The notes under the pieces were generated by a model. It was not told the DNA's origin, made no database searches, and saw only the letters and a list, made by a program, of their open reading frames with translations. Made by a program: the position numbers and the translations under genes. A DNA stretch of 64,000 nt from Solirubrum puertoriconensis (GTDB taxonomy: Bacteria > Bacteroidota > Bacteroidia > Cytophagales > Hymenobacteraceae). Location: contig NZ_LNAL01000007.1 of the NCBI RefSeq assembly GCF_001483135.1, positions 372,001 to 436,000 on the forward strand. Reading direction: 5' to 3'. How positions within the stretch are numbered: position 1 is the stretch's first letter; each line of letters begins with the position of its first letter. Below, piece by piece: positions 17,306 through 26,015 of this stretch.

Positions 17306-17995
17306 TTACTCACTTTTTTTGGCCGCCTGGCGCACTTGGTACAGCACCGAGGCAGCCAGCGGAGCCTTTAGGGCCGCCCGAATGCCGGCGCGGTGCAGGC
17401 CTTGGTTGGTCCAGTCGTTGCAGGTGCGCAAGGCATGGTAGCGGCCCTTGGCCCGAAAAAAGAAATCGTCGGGCGAGTAACCGGCTTCGTTGCGCAGTGC
17501 CCAATTGCCGAGCGAGTCGGGCCGGAAGGATTGCTCGATGTAGCTGGTGAGTTGTCGGTACTCATCAACCGAAATACGCAGCGGTACCACCCGCTCGCGC
17601 GGCCTAGGTGCCCCGCGGTAAAAGCCTACGTGCATCAGAGTACGGGCCGGCAGCACGGCTCGCAGCACGGTGCCCAGCTTGGGCATGCGCCCGCCGTACG
17701 ACTCGAGGTAAAACGCCTCGTTGCCCCAGCCAAACGCTATGTACTCGTAGCCCGCAAAACGCGCTTGCAAAGCCGGGTTGCCGGTGCGCTGCAGCCAGTT
17801 GGTGTGGGTGCGGGGCTCAAGAATGGGCAACACCAAATCGGTATGGAAGCCGTTCGATACCACGTACATCGGCACGCCATCGGGCGTCTGCCGAAACGCC
17901 GCGTTGCGCGGAATCAGCGTTCCGGACATCAGCAGCACCACAAAGGCAACGAAAGCGGACATGAGCAGGCGGAGGGTACGGGGCCAGAAACGCAT
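17306..17995 (-). CDS. DUF2459 / TIGR02117 family protein
   Basis: 229 residues with an N-terminal membrane anchor or signal (LRLLMSAFVAFVVLLMSGTLI). The family pattern is VVSNGFHTDLVLP (residues 45-57), YEYIAFGWGNEAFYLES, LMHVGFY, and near the end CNDWTNQGLHRAGI. The conserved Cys and His suggest a papain-like or amidase fold, though no activity is established. It sits between the two barrel/regulatory pairs but has no evident functional link. Family assignment is firm, function unknown. Confidence 0.85.
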   Translation of the reverse strand: MRFWPRTLRLLMSAFVAFVVLLMSGTLIPRNAAFRQTPDGVPMYVVSNGFHTDLVLPILEPRTHTNWLQRTGNPALQARFAGYEYIAFGWGNEAFYLESYGGRMPKLGTVLRAVLPARTLMHVGFYRGAPRPRERVVPLRISVDEYRQLTSYIEQSFRPDSLGNWALRNEAGYSPDDFFFRAKGRYHALRTCNDWTNQGLHRAGIRAALKAPLAASVLYQVRQAAKKSE

Positions 17996-18071
17996 ACGGA
18001 CAAGGTTAGGTGCCGCAGTACCTAGGGCACATGTTTATGCCGCGGACCGGCAGCTGGTAACCCAAACGAAA

Positions 18072-18104
18072 GCGGGGCCGCAGGTACTGTACCTGCGGCC
18101 CCGC
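18072..18104 (-). terminator. Terminator of short regulatory-like gene
   Basis: 16-bp perfect arms (GCGGGGCCGCAGGTAC) with CTTTCGTTT following on the minus strand. Confidence 0.8.
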
Positions 18105-18132
18105 TCGGCCATAGCTCAGAAAGGAAGAAAGC

Positions 18133-18558
18133 TTAGTGCATGATGAGGGCCGTAGCGCCCAATGAGTTAGCTGTTGCCACCGGGGCATCCTCGGCGGGCA
18201 CATTCACCGGCTCGAGCTGCACCTTACCTAGGTTGAGGCGCGGTTGCAAGGCATTTACATTCAGCGTCGATTGTGGCTCTTGGTAACCCAGGATGGTGGT
18301 GCGGAGCTTGTACTGGCCGAAGGGCAAGTTCTTGAAGCGGAAGCTGCCATCGGGGGCGGTGGTGGCTGTGGCTACGTAGGCGTTGTCGCGGGCCCGGAGC
18401 AGCACCACGTGGGCTTGCGGTATGCTTTCTTTGGTGCCCGCATCGAGCACCGTGCCTGTTATCTGACCTGTTCGGGAGGTAACAGCGGCGGTGGCGTACA
18501 GGGCCAGCATCAGGGCGAGGGCCGAAAGAAGGGAGCGGAAGGCAGCAGTCGTTTTCAT
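18133..18558 (-). CDS. Orphan carboxypeptidase-regulatory-like domain protein 1
   Basis: 141 residues: signal peptide (MKTTAAFRSLLSALALMLALYATAA) plus one regulatory-like beta-sandwich (GQITGTVLDAGTKESIPQAHV ... GSFRFKNLPFGQYKLRTTILGYQEP). The sequence closely resembles the N-domains of the flanking barrel proteins (shared VVLLRA-D, LPFGQY, LGY) but ends where a plug would start. The ATG at 18558 lies about 180 bp after a strong promoter (18740-18771) and the gene has its own terminator, so it looks independently expressed. It may be exported and act with, or compete with, the barrel N-domains; that is inference. Confidence 0.8.
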   Translation of the reverse strand: MKTTAAFRSLLSALALMLALYATAAVTSRTGQITGTVLDAGTKESIPQAHVVLLRARDNAYVATATTAPDGSFRFKNLPFGQYKLRTTILGYQEPQSTLNVNALQPRLNLGKVQLEPVNVPAEDAPVATANSLGATALIMH

Positions 18559-18739
18559 AGTAGTAGTTGGTCGAAGTTGCAGTGTTGAGGAGGGCGGTAG
18601 GCGAGAGCAGCCGCGGTACTGCTTGGTGCCGGTGCCCAAAGGTTGCTCAGGGCGAGCCGTTGGCTAGGCGACCTAGGGCAGCAGGTGCTTTGGTTTTCAG
18701 TTGCTTAACCGGCGCCTAGGTTGCTCTGAACTAACGTTA

Positions 18740-18771
18740 CAAAGGTAGCTTGGCCAGTAGGCGCGCATCAA
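18740..18771 (-). promoter_or_regulatory. Promoter TTG-N21-TACCTTTG
   Basis: Minus strand: TTG complement at 18769-18771 and TACCTTTG complement at 18740-18747, spacing 21 bp, matching the Bacteroidota housekeeping consensus. It drives the gene at 18133-18558. The rest of the 18559-18926 gap shows two CCTAGG sites and nothing else I can call. Confidence 0.7.
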
Positions 18772-18926
18772 TCGCACGATGATGTGATGCAGTTGAAAAT
18801 GTGCGTTTTAAGCGTAGAATCAAGGTTTTTGCCCCTCGGAAATTCTTGCCATAATGCTGCCGTAAAGCAGCTCGGCTGCGGGCCCACATCATTGGGTGAG
18901 AGGGAGGGGCGCTAAGCCGGCAAACA

Positions 18927-18958
18927 GCGGGGCTGCTTCCTCCCAGAAGCAGCCCCGC
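18927..18958 (-). terminator. Hairpin after barrel paralogue 2
   Basis: 12-bp arms GCGGGGCTGCTT / AAGCAGCCCCGC with an 8-nt loop, 42 bp after the stop of the gene at 19000; the T-run is weak (TGTTTG). Confidence 0.65.
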
Positions 18959-18999
18959 GGCGCGTTGTTCAGAAGGATAGAGGGCCGGCGTGGGGCTGG

Positions 19000-21474
19000 T
19001 TAGCCGCCGAAGCCACCACCGCCACCTTGCGGCTGGTTCTCAATCTTTTTCGGCGGCTTGTTTTTGCCCATGTACCACGAGAAACCTAGGTAGCCGACGC
19101 GCGACTCCCACTTGTTGTACATGGTGGCGCGGTAATCGGTAGTGGGCGTTTGGGCGAAGGCCTCTACGCGGTTGCGCTGGGTGTTGAAGATATCCGACAC
19201 GCGCAGGGTTAACGCAGCTTTGTCGTTGAAAAGGCGATGACGGAAGGCAATATCCACTGAGCCTACCGGTGCCACCCGGCCTTGCGACGTGAGCACGGCC
19301 GCGCGGTAGTTGCCGGTTAGCTGCACATCGAGCTTGGGCGTTGGGCTGAAGGAGTTCATCAGGCGGGCCGTGCCCGACACGGTGCGGCGGCTCGATTCGT
19401 TGCCGGTGGCGGCCGTTACATTCGTCTGGAACAACGAACCGTTGGCCGTTACGCGCCACCATTTAGCCAGCGGCTGATTCCAGGATACCTCGGCGCCGTA
19501 GCTGTAAGCCTGCCCAAAGTTGTCGGCGTACTGGCCCGTGATTACCGCGCCGTTGCCGTAGAGGCGAGTGGCCAGCGTATCGATTTTGGTGAGGCGCTGG
19601 ATGGCGTTGTTGGTTTGGCGGTAGAACAGCGTCGAGCTCAGGCTGGCCTGGCCCAGCGTAATCTGGTGGCCCAGCTCCAGCGCGTTAATGTACTCGGGGC
19701 GCAGGCTGGGGTCGCCGATGCGGTAGCTGCGCTGATCCTGGTAGAGCGGAAAGGCGAGCAACTGCATGAAGTTGGGGCGGTTGAGGCGGCGCGAATAACT
19801 CAGTTGCACGCGCTGGTCGGCAGTTGGCAGGGTGCGCACCACCGTAGCCGACGGAAACAAATTGAGGTACTCCAGCTTAAAGGGGCCCTGGCCGTTCTTT
19901 ACGGAGCCGCTGGTGTTGGTGTATTCGGCGCGTAGGCCACCTTGCACGCTCCATTTGCCTACTTCGGTTTGGTACGTGGCATAGGCAGCCTGGGTGTACT
20001 CGCTAAAGGTATAAGCGTACGAGCGGTCGGCTACGCGCTTTGCCTCTTCGCCCTCGGCATCCTGGCGCATGAAATCGTAGGTGCCTTCGTTGGTTTGCCA
20101 TTGGCCCTTCAGGCCGGTATCGAGGCGCGTTTTCTCACCTAAGGGGTGCGTGTAATCCACTTGCCCTGCCACGCCGTGCAGGTTCACGCCTATGTCCTGC
20201 TTCCACTCGCGCAGGTCGTCGGTAGCGGTGCCTTCGGTGTTGCGTTGGCCTACTACCACGTTGGCACTCAAATATGTATAACCAAGGTTGGCGGTTAGCT
20301 CGCGGCCCTTGTGCTGTTCCCAAGTGCGGCGGTAATCGGCCGATGCCTCGTGGTTGTCAACATTTTCACGCACACCTAGGGTGCTGGCAATGCGGCGCGT
20401 GCCAGCGGCATCGGTAAGGTTGGCTACTTGCCAACCGGTGTTCCGGCTGCGGTTCAGGTTCGGCTCGAAAGCCACCGTCAGGCTCTGGTTGGCCGGCAGG
20501 TTCAGATCGAAGCCCAGGCGGCCGTTGTAAGTCTTGTTTTGGCGCAGGTTGCCGCCCTGCTGCGCAGTGCGCAGCGAGTAGCCCTCCACGGTGGTGTACT
20601 GGTCCATCCACATCGTCGAGCGGAAGTCCATGTCGCGCACATCGGCCGAGGCAAACATGTTTAGCTTACCGGCGCGGCGGTTCAGGCTCAGGCTGCCGTT
20701 GTATTTGTCGCGGGTGCCAATGGTGGCCGTTGCCTGACCATTCCAGCCGTCTTTCTTTTGTTTCTTCAGGATGATGTTGATGACGCCACCCGCGCCAGCT
20801 GCATCATAACGCGCCGAGGGGTTTGTTACCACCTCCACTTTCTCGATGCTGCTAGCCGGAATTTGCTCCAGTCGGTTGCCCACACCGCCGTTGGCAGCAC
20901 CAGTGGGTTTGCCGTCGATCAGGATGGTAATATTGGAGCTGCCGCGCATGCTCACGGTGCCATCGGGCGAAACGGCCACCGAAGGCACGTTTTGCAACAC
21001 GTTTACAGCCGTACCACCTACGCTCGTCAGATCTTTTTCTACGTTGATAACCTTCTTATCCAGGTTGTCTTGCACAGCAGCCCGTTCACCCGTTACCGTC
21101 ACGCCCTTTAGTTGCTGCGTAGTAGGTTGCAGCGCCACCGAGCCGAGGTCAACATCGCCGCCTGCAGACCCAACCGTCACCGTACGGCGCAGTGGCTGAT
21201 AACCCAGCACAGTAGCGCGGAGGGCGTAGGTGCCCGGGGCAACTTTCTCGAGCTTAAAGCGGCCGGTTTCCGTTGTGGCGGTACCCGTTACCAGCGTCGA
21301 ATCTTGGGCGCGGAGCAGCACCACGTTGGCAAAGGGCAGGGGCTGGTTGTTTGCTTTGTCGAGCAAGGTGCCGGCTACCGAACCAGGGGTTTGTTGGGCC
21401 TGAGCAGCCATCGACGTGCAAACCGCTACCGGAAGAGCGCACCACAGGGCTTTGGATGAGTATAGTGCAAACAT
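19000..21474 (-). CDS. TonB-dependent-receptor-like outer-membrane barrel, paralogue 2
   Basis: 824 residues from the ATG at 21474; a GTG at 21504 would add ten. Signal peptide MFALYSSKALWCALPVAV...AAQAQ, then a regulatory-like domain (GSVAGTLLDKANNQPLPFANV), plug (KGVTVTGERAAVQDNLDKK; RGSSNITILIDGKP) and barrel (YSRRLNRPNF, LRPEYINALELGHQ). It shares long stretches with 14635-17181, including NVVLLRAQDSTLVTG, so the pair arose by duplication. The C-terminus is again Gly-rich (GGGGGFGG). The ligand is unknown. A perfect palindrome lies 59 bp upstream of the ATG. Confidence 0.9.
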   Translation of the reverse strand: MFALYSSKALWCALPVAVCTSMAAQAQQTPGSVAGTLLDKANNQPLPFANVVLLRAQDSTLVTGTATTETGRFKLEKVAPGTYALRATVLGYQPLRRTVTVGSAGGDVDLGSVALQPTTQQLKGVTVTGERAAVQDNLDKKVINVEKDLTSVGGTAVNVLQNVPSVAVSPDGTVSMRGSSNITILIDGKPTGAANGGVGNRLEQIPASSIEKVEVVTNPSARYDAAGAGGVINIILKKQKKDGWNGQATATIGTRDKYNGSLSLNRRAGKLNMFASADVRDMDFRSTMWMDQYTTVEGYSLRTAQQGGNLRQNKTYNGRLGFDLNLPANQSLTVAFEPNLNRSRNTGWQVANLTDAAGTRRIASTLGVRENVDNHEASADYRRTWEQHKGRELTANLGYTYLSANVVVGQRNTEGTATDDLREWKQDIGVNLHGVAGQVDYTHPLGEKTRLDTGLKGQWQTNEGTYDFMRQDAEGEEAKRVADRSYAYTFSEYTQAAYATYQTEVGKWSVQGGLRAEYTNTSGSVKNGQGPFKLEYLNLFPSATVVRTLPTADQRVQLSYSRRLNRPNFMQLLAFPLYQDQRSYRIGDPSLRPEYINALELGHQITLGQASLSSTLFYRQTNNAIQRLTKIDTLATRLYGNGAVITGQYADNFGQAYSYGAEVSWNQPLAKWWRVTANGSLFQTNVTAATGNESSRRTVSGTARLMNSFSPTPKLDVQLTGNYRAAVLTSQGRVAPVGSVDIAFRHRLFNDKAALTLRVSDIFNTQRNRVEAFAQTPTTDYRATMYNKWESRVGYLGFSWYMGKNKPPKKIENQPQGGGGGFGG

Positions 21475-21532
21475 GGGCTTGAATGGTGAGGTGAGATGCA
21501 GCACAAGCGCTGCTTAGTTACTTTTGCATTGA

Positions 21533-21559
21533 CATGTACCTTGTTAAGCAAGGTACATG
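21533..21559. promoter_or_regulatory. Palindromic operator candidate 1
   Basis: Perfect 11-bp arms CATGTACCTTG / CAAGGTACATG with spacer TTAAG, upstream of barrel paralogue 2. The half-site GTACCTTG recurs upstream of the gene at 21750-22193 with the same 5-bp spacer. Confidence 0.6.
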
Positions 21560-21623
21560 GCGGAAAAAAATGCGGATCAGATCCGCTAATAGGTAAGTAA
21601 AGGGGCGGCAGGTGGCCCTTAGG

Positions 21624-21662
21624 CCGGGGAGCAAGGCTGTTTTTCCGAAGCTTGCTCCCCGG
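21624..21662 (-). terminator. Hairpin after orphan domain gene 2
   Basis: 12-bp arms CCGGGGAGCAAG / CTTGCTCCCCGG with a 15-nt loop, about 90 bp past the stop of the gene at 21750; no clear T-run. Confidence 0.6.
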
Positions 21663-21749
21663 TTGGGCTAGATAGCGTGCCTATGCACGAATAGGTGATT
21701 GAAGCGCGAAAGGAGGGAAGGAGACGCATACGAGGCAGGTAGCAGATTA

Positions 21750-22193
21750 TTAATCCTGGGCTACCAGCGTCATTTTGTGCTGCGTGGAGTTGGCGGCTAC
21801 CGCCTTCAGCGGGATGAGGCCGTAGCTGCCTAGGTCTACCACATCGCGGCCGGCAGCAATGATTACTTCTTCGTGAAGAGGCTCGTAACCAGCAACTTCT
21901 ACGTGCAGCATGTAACGGCCAAAAGCAGCGCGGTCGAGGCGGAATTCGCCGTTATCGGCCGTTACGGCACCCGCAATCAGTTGCTCGTTGTCTTGGCGCA
22001 TCAGGGCCACGGTGGCCTGGTTGAGCGGCCGGCCAGTGTACTGGTCGATGAGCGTACCGCTGAAGGAGCCGGTAATTTGCACACCGGTGTGGGTGCTGGG
22101 TGCCTCCGAGAAGTTGGCGGCAGCGGGTTGTGAAATGGATGCAGCGAGGAGGCCAGCACCCATCAGGGCGCGGTTGAACATTGAAAGTAACAT
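21750..22193 (-). CDS. Orphan carboxypeptidase-regulatory-like domain protein 2
   Basis: 147 residues: signal peptide (MLLSMFNRALMGAGLLAASISQPAAA) and one regulatory-like domain (GSFSGTLIDQYTGRPLNQATV ... GEFRLDRAAFGRYMLHVEVAGYEPL), ending ~30 residues later with no plug or barrel. It is the second such short paralogue, again transcribed toward and located upstream of a barrel gene. An ATG at 22181 is an alternative start. It is preceded by a promoter with an embedded palindrome (22435-22472). Function unknown. Confidence 0.78.
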   Translation of the reverse strand: MLLSMFNRALMGAGLLAASISQPAAANFSEAPSTHTGVQITGSFSGTLIDQYTGRPLNQATVALMRQDNEQLIAGAVTADNGEFRLDRAAFGRYMLHVEVAGYEPLHEEVIIAAGRDVVDLGSYGLIPLKAVAANSTQHKMTLVAQD

Positions 22194-22434
22194 GACCTGA
22201 GAGAGAAAAAGGTTACACGAACGGGGGTGCCGTCGGGCAGCCGGTGGCCGCGGTTCCACTCTGTGCTGTCCGTCCGACCAACGATGGCAGACGCAAGACT
22301 ATCGGTTGATCTTCAAGGAAGTATCAGTAGTTGATAGTCGCCAAATACCGTGTGCGGGTTGCAGCCCGGTTGGTGGGCGGCTGGCGGTCCGGTCGGTTAC
22401 CGGGCCCCGCATGCGGCTTACTCATTCAACGTTT

Positions 22435-22465
22435 CAAAGGTAATGATAGGTACTTTGTAACGCAA
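22435..22465 (-). promoter_or_regulatory. Promoter TTG-N20-TACCTTTG
   Basis: Minus strand: -33 TTG at 22463-22465, -7 TACCTTTG at 22435-22442. The -33 element lies inside the palindrome at 22448-22472, an arrangement expected for a repressor site. It drives the gene at 21750-22193 with a leader of about 230 nt. Confidence 0.7.
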
Positions 22466-22472
22466 GGTACTT
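22448..22472. promoter_or_regulatory. Palindromic operator candidate 2
   Basis: AGGTACTTTG-TAACG-CAAGGTACTT, 8 of 10 positions symmetric, similar in half-site and spacer to the palindrome at 21533-21559. Confidence 0.55.
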
Positions 22473-22965
22473 GCTATATTTTTTTATTGTTAATCTTCAA
22501 TTCGCCTTCTGCTATGCTTTTAAGGCGTTTTCAGAAGGGTAGATGGAAAGCCGTAGGTAGGGGTTGCCTAGGTAGTAAAGTTTTTCCTAGGTACTGGGCC
22601 GACAAGGATGGGAGCAGCAGGTAAATAAGCAGTACAGCCTAGATGCAGGCCAGCCGGAGTTCGGTAAGCACCAACAGCCCCAACAAAGTGGCTGGTGGGT
22701 AGGCCGAACGAGAGCGGGTAGAACGACGGCCGCGGTCCGCCGTCCTGTTCACTCACCATTCAAACTAAAGACTACGAACTTTTTCGTAGGATGCATCTGG
22801 CGGTAAATTTTTTTCGAGGCCTGAATGCGATGGTGGAAACTCCAACTTAGGGCAATAGTTACAGCCCGCTCCGAACTTTTTTACTAACGCTGCAGACCCC
22901 GGTAATTATATGCTACATCATATATAAATGTGCAGGACACACGCTTACGCTGAAGCTACCTCGGG
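22473..22965. other. Long AT-richer intergenic region
   Basis: The gap between 22194 and 23028 is over 800 bp. Beyond the promoter described, it holds two CCTAGG sites near 22570 and 22586, short A/T runs and a TATATAA-rich patch near 22905-22930. I see no convincing gene or RNA structure. Confidence 0.4.
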
Positions 22966-23002
22966 CAAAAGAAAACCGCCAACTCAGAACGAGTCGGCGG
23001 TT
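22966..23002 (-). terminator. Terminator of YwqK-repeat gene
   Basis: AACCGCC-GACTC...GAGT-GGCGGTT followed on the minus strand by TTCTTTTGCC, 25 bp after the stop. Confidence 0.8.
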
Positions 23003-23027
23003 GTGGCTGTAGCCAATAGGCTGCGGT

Positions 23028-24434
23028 TTACTTAGTGCCGGGGGCAACTACCTGCCCATTCCGGAAAGTCTTTTTTTCCGATACGGCTTTGCCATCGGGG
23101 CCAAAGTAGCTCCAGACGCCCGTTTCGCGGTTGTTGCGGAACTGCCCCTGCACCTCCAGGGTGCCATCTTCGCGCAGCTGCCGGTAGGGGCCCGATTTCA
23201 ATCCCGCTTTCCAAGTGGTTTCGTTGCGCAGCTTACCCGATTGGTAGAACTCCTGCTCGGTGCCCACCGCCTTGCCGCCCTCGTAGGTGAGCTTGCGCTG
23301 CACCTGGCCCGTCGGGAAGTAGGTGGTTTGCTCGCCCACCAAACGGCCGTTGAGGTAGGTTTCCTTGCGCTGCACCTGCTTGCTGTTGGGGAAGAAAGTG
23401 CGCCACGTGCCGTTGCGCTGGGTGTTCTTGAATTCCTGTTCCTCCTTCACGCCGCCTTCCTCGAAGAACACGGTCACCTTACGGTCTTTGGCCGCATTGG
23501 AGTACACCACTTCCTGCTCGGGCTTGCCCGACGGGTAGAAGTAGCGCGATAGTCCCGTCAGCAAACCGGCTTTGTAATTCTGTGTGCTTTTCAGCTTGCC
23601 GTCTTCGTAGTAGGTTTTTACGGCGCCTTCGAGGTTAGCCGTACCGGGGGCCAACTGCTGGGCGCGCTTGGTAAGGTCGTCGCCGAGCTGGTTGGTTACC
23701 TGGCGAGTAGCGGCGGTAGCAGGCACGTAGTTGCCCTCGGTGCGCAGCTTGCCCGTGGGGTAGTAAGTGCGCATGGTGCCGCGGCCGGTGTTGTCCATGG
23801 TCACCTCGGTTTCGAGCTGGCCGTTGCTGTACCACGTTTTGTAGCCGCCGGCCAGCAGGCCGTTGCGGTAGGCACCTTCGCTCTGTAGCTGGCCGTTGGG
23901 GAAGTACGTGCGCACCACGCCGTTGGGCTGCCCATCCTTGTAGGTCATTTCAACCTGGGGTTTGCCCGAGGCATACACCTGGCGCACCACACCGGAGGGC
24001 TGGCCGCGGTCGAGTGTGGTTTCGAGTTTCAGCTCGCCCGAAGGGTGGTACATCTTGATGCTGCCCGTGGGCTGATCGTCGACGTAGGAGCCCTCTTGCG
24101 CTACTTTGCCTGTGGGGTAAAATGTGCGGAAAGGCCCTTGCCGTTGGCCTTCCTTGAAGGTTACCTCCAGGCGGCGCTGTCCGGTTTCAAAAAACTCGAC
24201 GTAGGCGCTATCGGGCTTGCCGCCGCGGTAGCTGGTTTGAACCTCCAGCTTGCCCGTGCGGTAGAAGCGCTTGTAGGGGCCCTCCATTACGGTGTCGGCC
24301 CCCACAAGGGCGCGGTATACCTCGCGTTTTTTTGTGCGGGTGGTATCGAAGTACGTGGTAAAGACGCGGGGGCGCTGCGCCCAGGCCGGAGCCGCTAGCA
24401 GCAGGAGTAAGCCCGCCAGCAGTAGTTTGTTCAT
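23028..24434 (-). CDS. Secreted YwqK/MORN-2 repeat protein
   Basis: 468 residues. Signal peptide MNKLLLAGLLLLLAAPAWAQ from the ATG at 24434; the 39 upstream in-frame residues are discarded. The rest is about 15 repeats of ~23 residues of the form F-x-G-x-x-x-G-x-x-x-x-Y-(Y/F)-P-(N/T)-G-(K/Q)-L, for example RTYFPNGQLQSEGAYRNG. These are MORN-2 or YwqK-type repeats, common in Bacteroidota. The YwqK name comes from a Bacillus immunity protein, but such repeats are mostly of unknown role; surface or periplasmic binding is likely. A large solitary gene. Confidence 0.85.
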   Translation of the reverse strand: MNKLLLAGLLLLLAAPAWAQRPRVFTTYFDTTRTKKREVYRALVGADTVMEGPYKRFYRTGKLEVQTSYRGGKPDSAYVEFFETGQRRLEVTFKEGQRQGPFRTFYPTGKVAQEGSYVDDQPTGSIKMYHPSGELKLETTLDRGQPSGVVRQVYASGKPQVEMTYKDGQPNGVVRTYFPNGQLQSEGAYRNGLLAGGYKTWYSNGQLETEVTMDNTGRGTMRTYYPTGKLRTEGNYVPATAATRQVTNQLGDDLTKRAQQLAPGTANLEGAVKTYYEDGKLKSTQNYKAGLLTGLSRYFYPSGKPEQEVVYSNAAKDRKVTVFFEEGGVKEEQEFKNTQRNGTWRTFFPNSKQVQRKETYLNGRLVGEQTTYFPTGQVQRKLTYEGGKAVGTEQEFYQSGKLRNETTWKAGLKSGPYRQLREDGTLEVQGQFRNNRETGVWSYFGPDGKAVSEKKTFRNGQVVAPGTK

Positions 24435-24604
24435 GCCGTCAAATATGCGCTTTCGAATTAACAGCGCCTGTCCTAGAAAAATTGTGCCGAAGCTGCAGAT
24501 GCGCTGTCGGGTAGTGGGCTCAACAATGCCTTGCGCGTAAAGGTGCTGCAATCCTGCTTCTTACAACCGAGCCCTGAAACACCTAGGGTACAATACTGCC
24601 CTAG

Positions 24605-24648
24605 GTAAAAAAACAGGTGCCGTGGCCCATGGGCCACGGCACCTGTTT
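24605..24648 (-). terminator. Terminator of thiolase gene
   Basis: 18-bp perfect arms (AAACAGGTGCCGTGGCCC and complement) with a T7 run on the minus strand, followed by a CCTAGG site. Confidence 0.9.
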
Positions 24649-24710
24649 GGTTGTTCGCAATTTCCGTGGACTGGTAGGCCGGAAGGGCAACCAAACCCGG
24701 TGGGTTGCAA

Positions 24711-25895
24711 TTACAATTTCTCGAACACGAGGCTGCTAGCGCCACCGCCACCGTTGCAGATGCCTGTTACACCAATCTTGCCGCCTTCGTTGTTCATCAC
24801 GTTCAGCAGGGTGGTTACGATGCGGGCGCCCGAAGCCCCCAGCGGGTGGCCCAGCGACACAGCACCGCCGTACACGTTCACCTTGGTGCCTTCGAGGTTC
24901 AGGAGCTTGTTGTTGGCCAACGATACCACCGAGAAAGCCTCGTTGATTTCGTAGAAGTCAACCTGCTCGGGCGTTACCCCGGCGTACTTCAGGGCCTTCG
25001 GAATAGCCAGCGAAGGCGAGGTGGTGAACCACTCTGGCGCTTGCTCGGCATCGGCAAAGCCCAATACGCGCGCCATCGGCTTCAGACCTAGGGCTTCGGC
25101 CTTCTCCTTGCTCATCAGCAGCACGGCGGCGGCGCCGTCGTTGAGGGTAGAGGCGTTGGCCGCCGTTACGGTGCCGCCCTCTTTCAGGAAGGCCGGCTTC
25201 AGGCCCGGTACTTTAGCGAAGTCAACTTTGGTGTATTCCTCGTCGTCTTCAACCACCACGGTTTTGCCGCGCTGCTCAATGGTAACCGGAATGATTTCGT
25301 CTTTCTTTTTGCCGGCTTTGGCCGCATTGGCGCTGCGGGTGTAGCTCTCAATGGCAAAGGCATCCTGCTCTTCGCGGGTGATGCCCATTTCCTTGGCCGT
25401 GTTTTCGGCCGCGTTGCCCATGGCGTAGTTGTGGTAAGGGTCCCACAGGCCGTCCTTCATCAGGCCGTCGATCATCTGGCCGTGGCCGTATTTCGCGCCG
25501 AAACGGGCTTTGTCGAGGTAGTACGGTACGTTCGACATGCTTTCCATGCCACCGGCCAGTACCACATCGGCATGGCCCAGCATAATGGCTTGGGCGGCCA
25601 TCATAATGGCCTTCGAGCCCGAGGCACACACTTTGTTTACGGTGGTGCACTCTACCTCGTAGCCGAGGCCGGCTTTCAGGGCAGCCTGGCGGGCCGGAGC
25701 CTGGCCCAGGTTGGCCGAAATCACGTTGCCCATGATTACCTGCTGCACCTCTTTGGGCTCAACGCCGGCTTTCTCGAGGGCACCTTTCAGGGCAATGCCG
25801 CCCAGCTCGGTAGCCGAAAGCGAGGCCAAGCTGCCACCAAACGAGCCGATGGGCGTGCGCACCGCCGAAATGATATAGACTTCTTTAGTCTGCAT
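24711..25895 (-). CDS. Acetyl-CoA C-acyltransferase (thiolase)
   Basis: 394 residues, standard for thiolase II. It condenses two acetyl-CoA or cleaves 3-ketoacyl-CoA. The active-site Cys is in NKVCASGSKAIMMA (around residue 90), the His in the NEAFSVVSLAN segment, and the second Cys and His in GHPLGASGAR and GICNGGGGAS. The ATG at 25895 (MQTKEVYIISAVRTPIG) is chosen since the upstream 33 residues are not thiolase-like. No hydroxyacyl-CoA dehydrogenase is adjacent, so biosynthetic versus degradative use is not settled. A -7-like TACTTTTG lies upstream at 25959-25966. Confidence 0.94.
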   Translation of the reverse strand: MQTKEVYIISAVRTPIGSFGGSLASLSATELGGIALKGALEKAGVEPKEVQQVIMGNVISANLGQAPARQAALKAGLGYEVECTTVNKVCASGSKAIMMAAQAIMLGHADVVLAGGMESMSNVPYYLDKARFGAKYGHGQMIDGLMKDGLWDPYHNYAMGNAAENTAKEMGITREEQDAFAIESYTRSANAAKAGKKKDEIIPVTIEQRGKTVVVEDDEEYTKVDFAKVPGLKPAFLKEGGTVTAANASTLNDGAAAVLLMSKEKAEALGLKPMARVLGFADAEQAPEWFTTSPSLAIPKALKYAGVTPEQVDFYEINEAFSVVSLANNKLLNLEGTKVNVYGGAVSLGHPLGASGARIVTTLLNVMNNEGGKIGVTGICNGGGGASSLVFEKL

Positions 25896-25958
25896 GAATG
25901 TAAAAAGGGTGGGGTTGTAGTAGAAAGTCGGGCTGAGGCTGCCGGGGCAGCGACAAGC

Positions 25959-25966
25959 CAAAAGTA
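25959..25966 (-). promoter_or_regulatory. Candidate -7 element TACTTTTG for thiolase
   Basis: Matches TAnnTTTG on the minus strand 64 bp before the ATG; no -33 TTG at normal spacing. Confidence 0.4.
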
Positions 25967-26015
25967 GTAGGAATTTTCGGGTGCCTAGCTGCACTTCGCA
26001 CCCAAGTACCTAGGG

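Noticed and set aside
21519-21526. TACTTTTG on the plus strand as a promoter
   Set aside because: No plus-strand gene follows and no TTG at -33.
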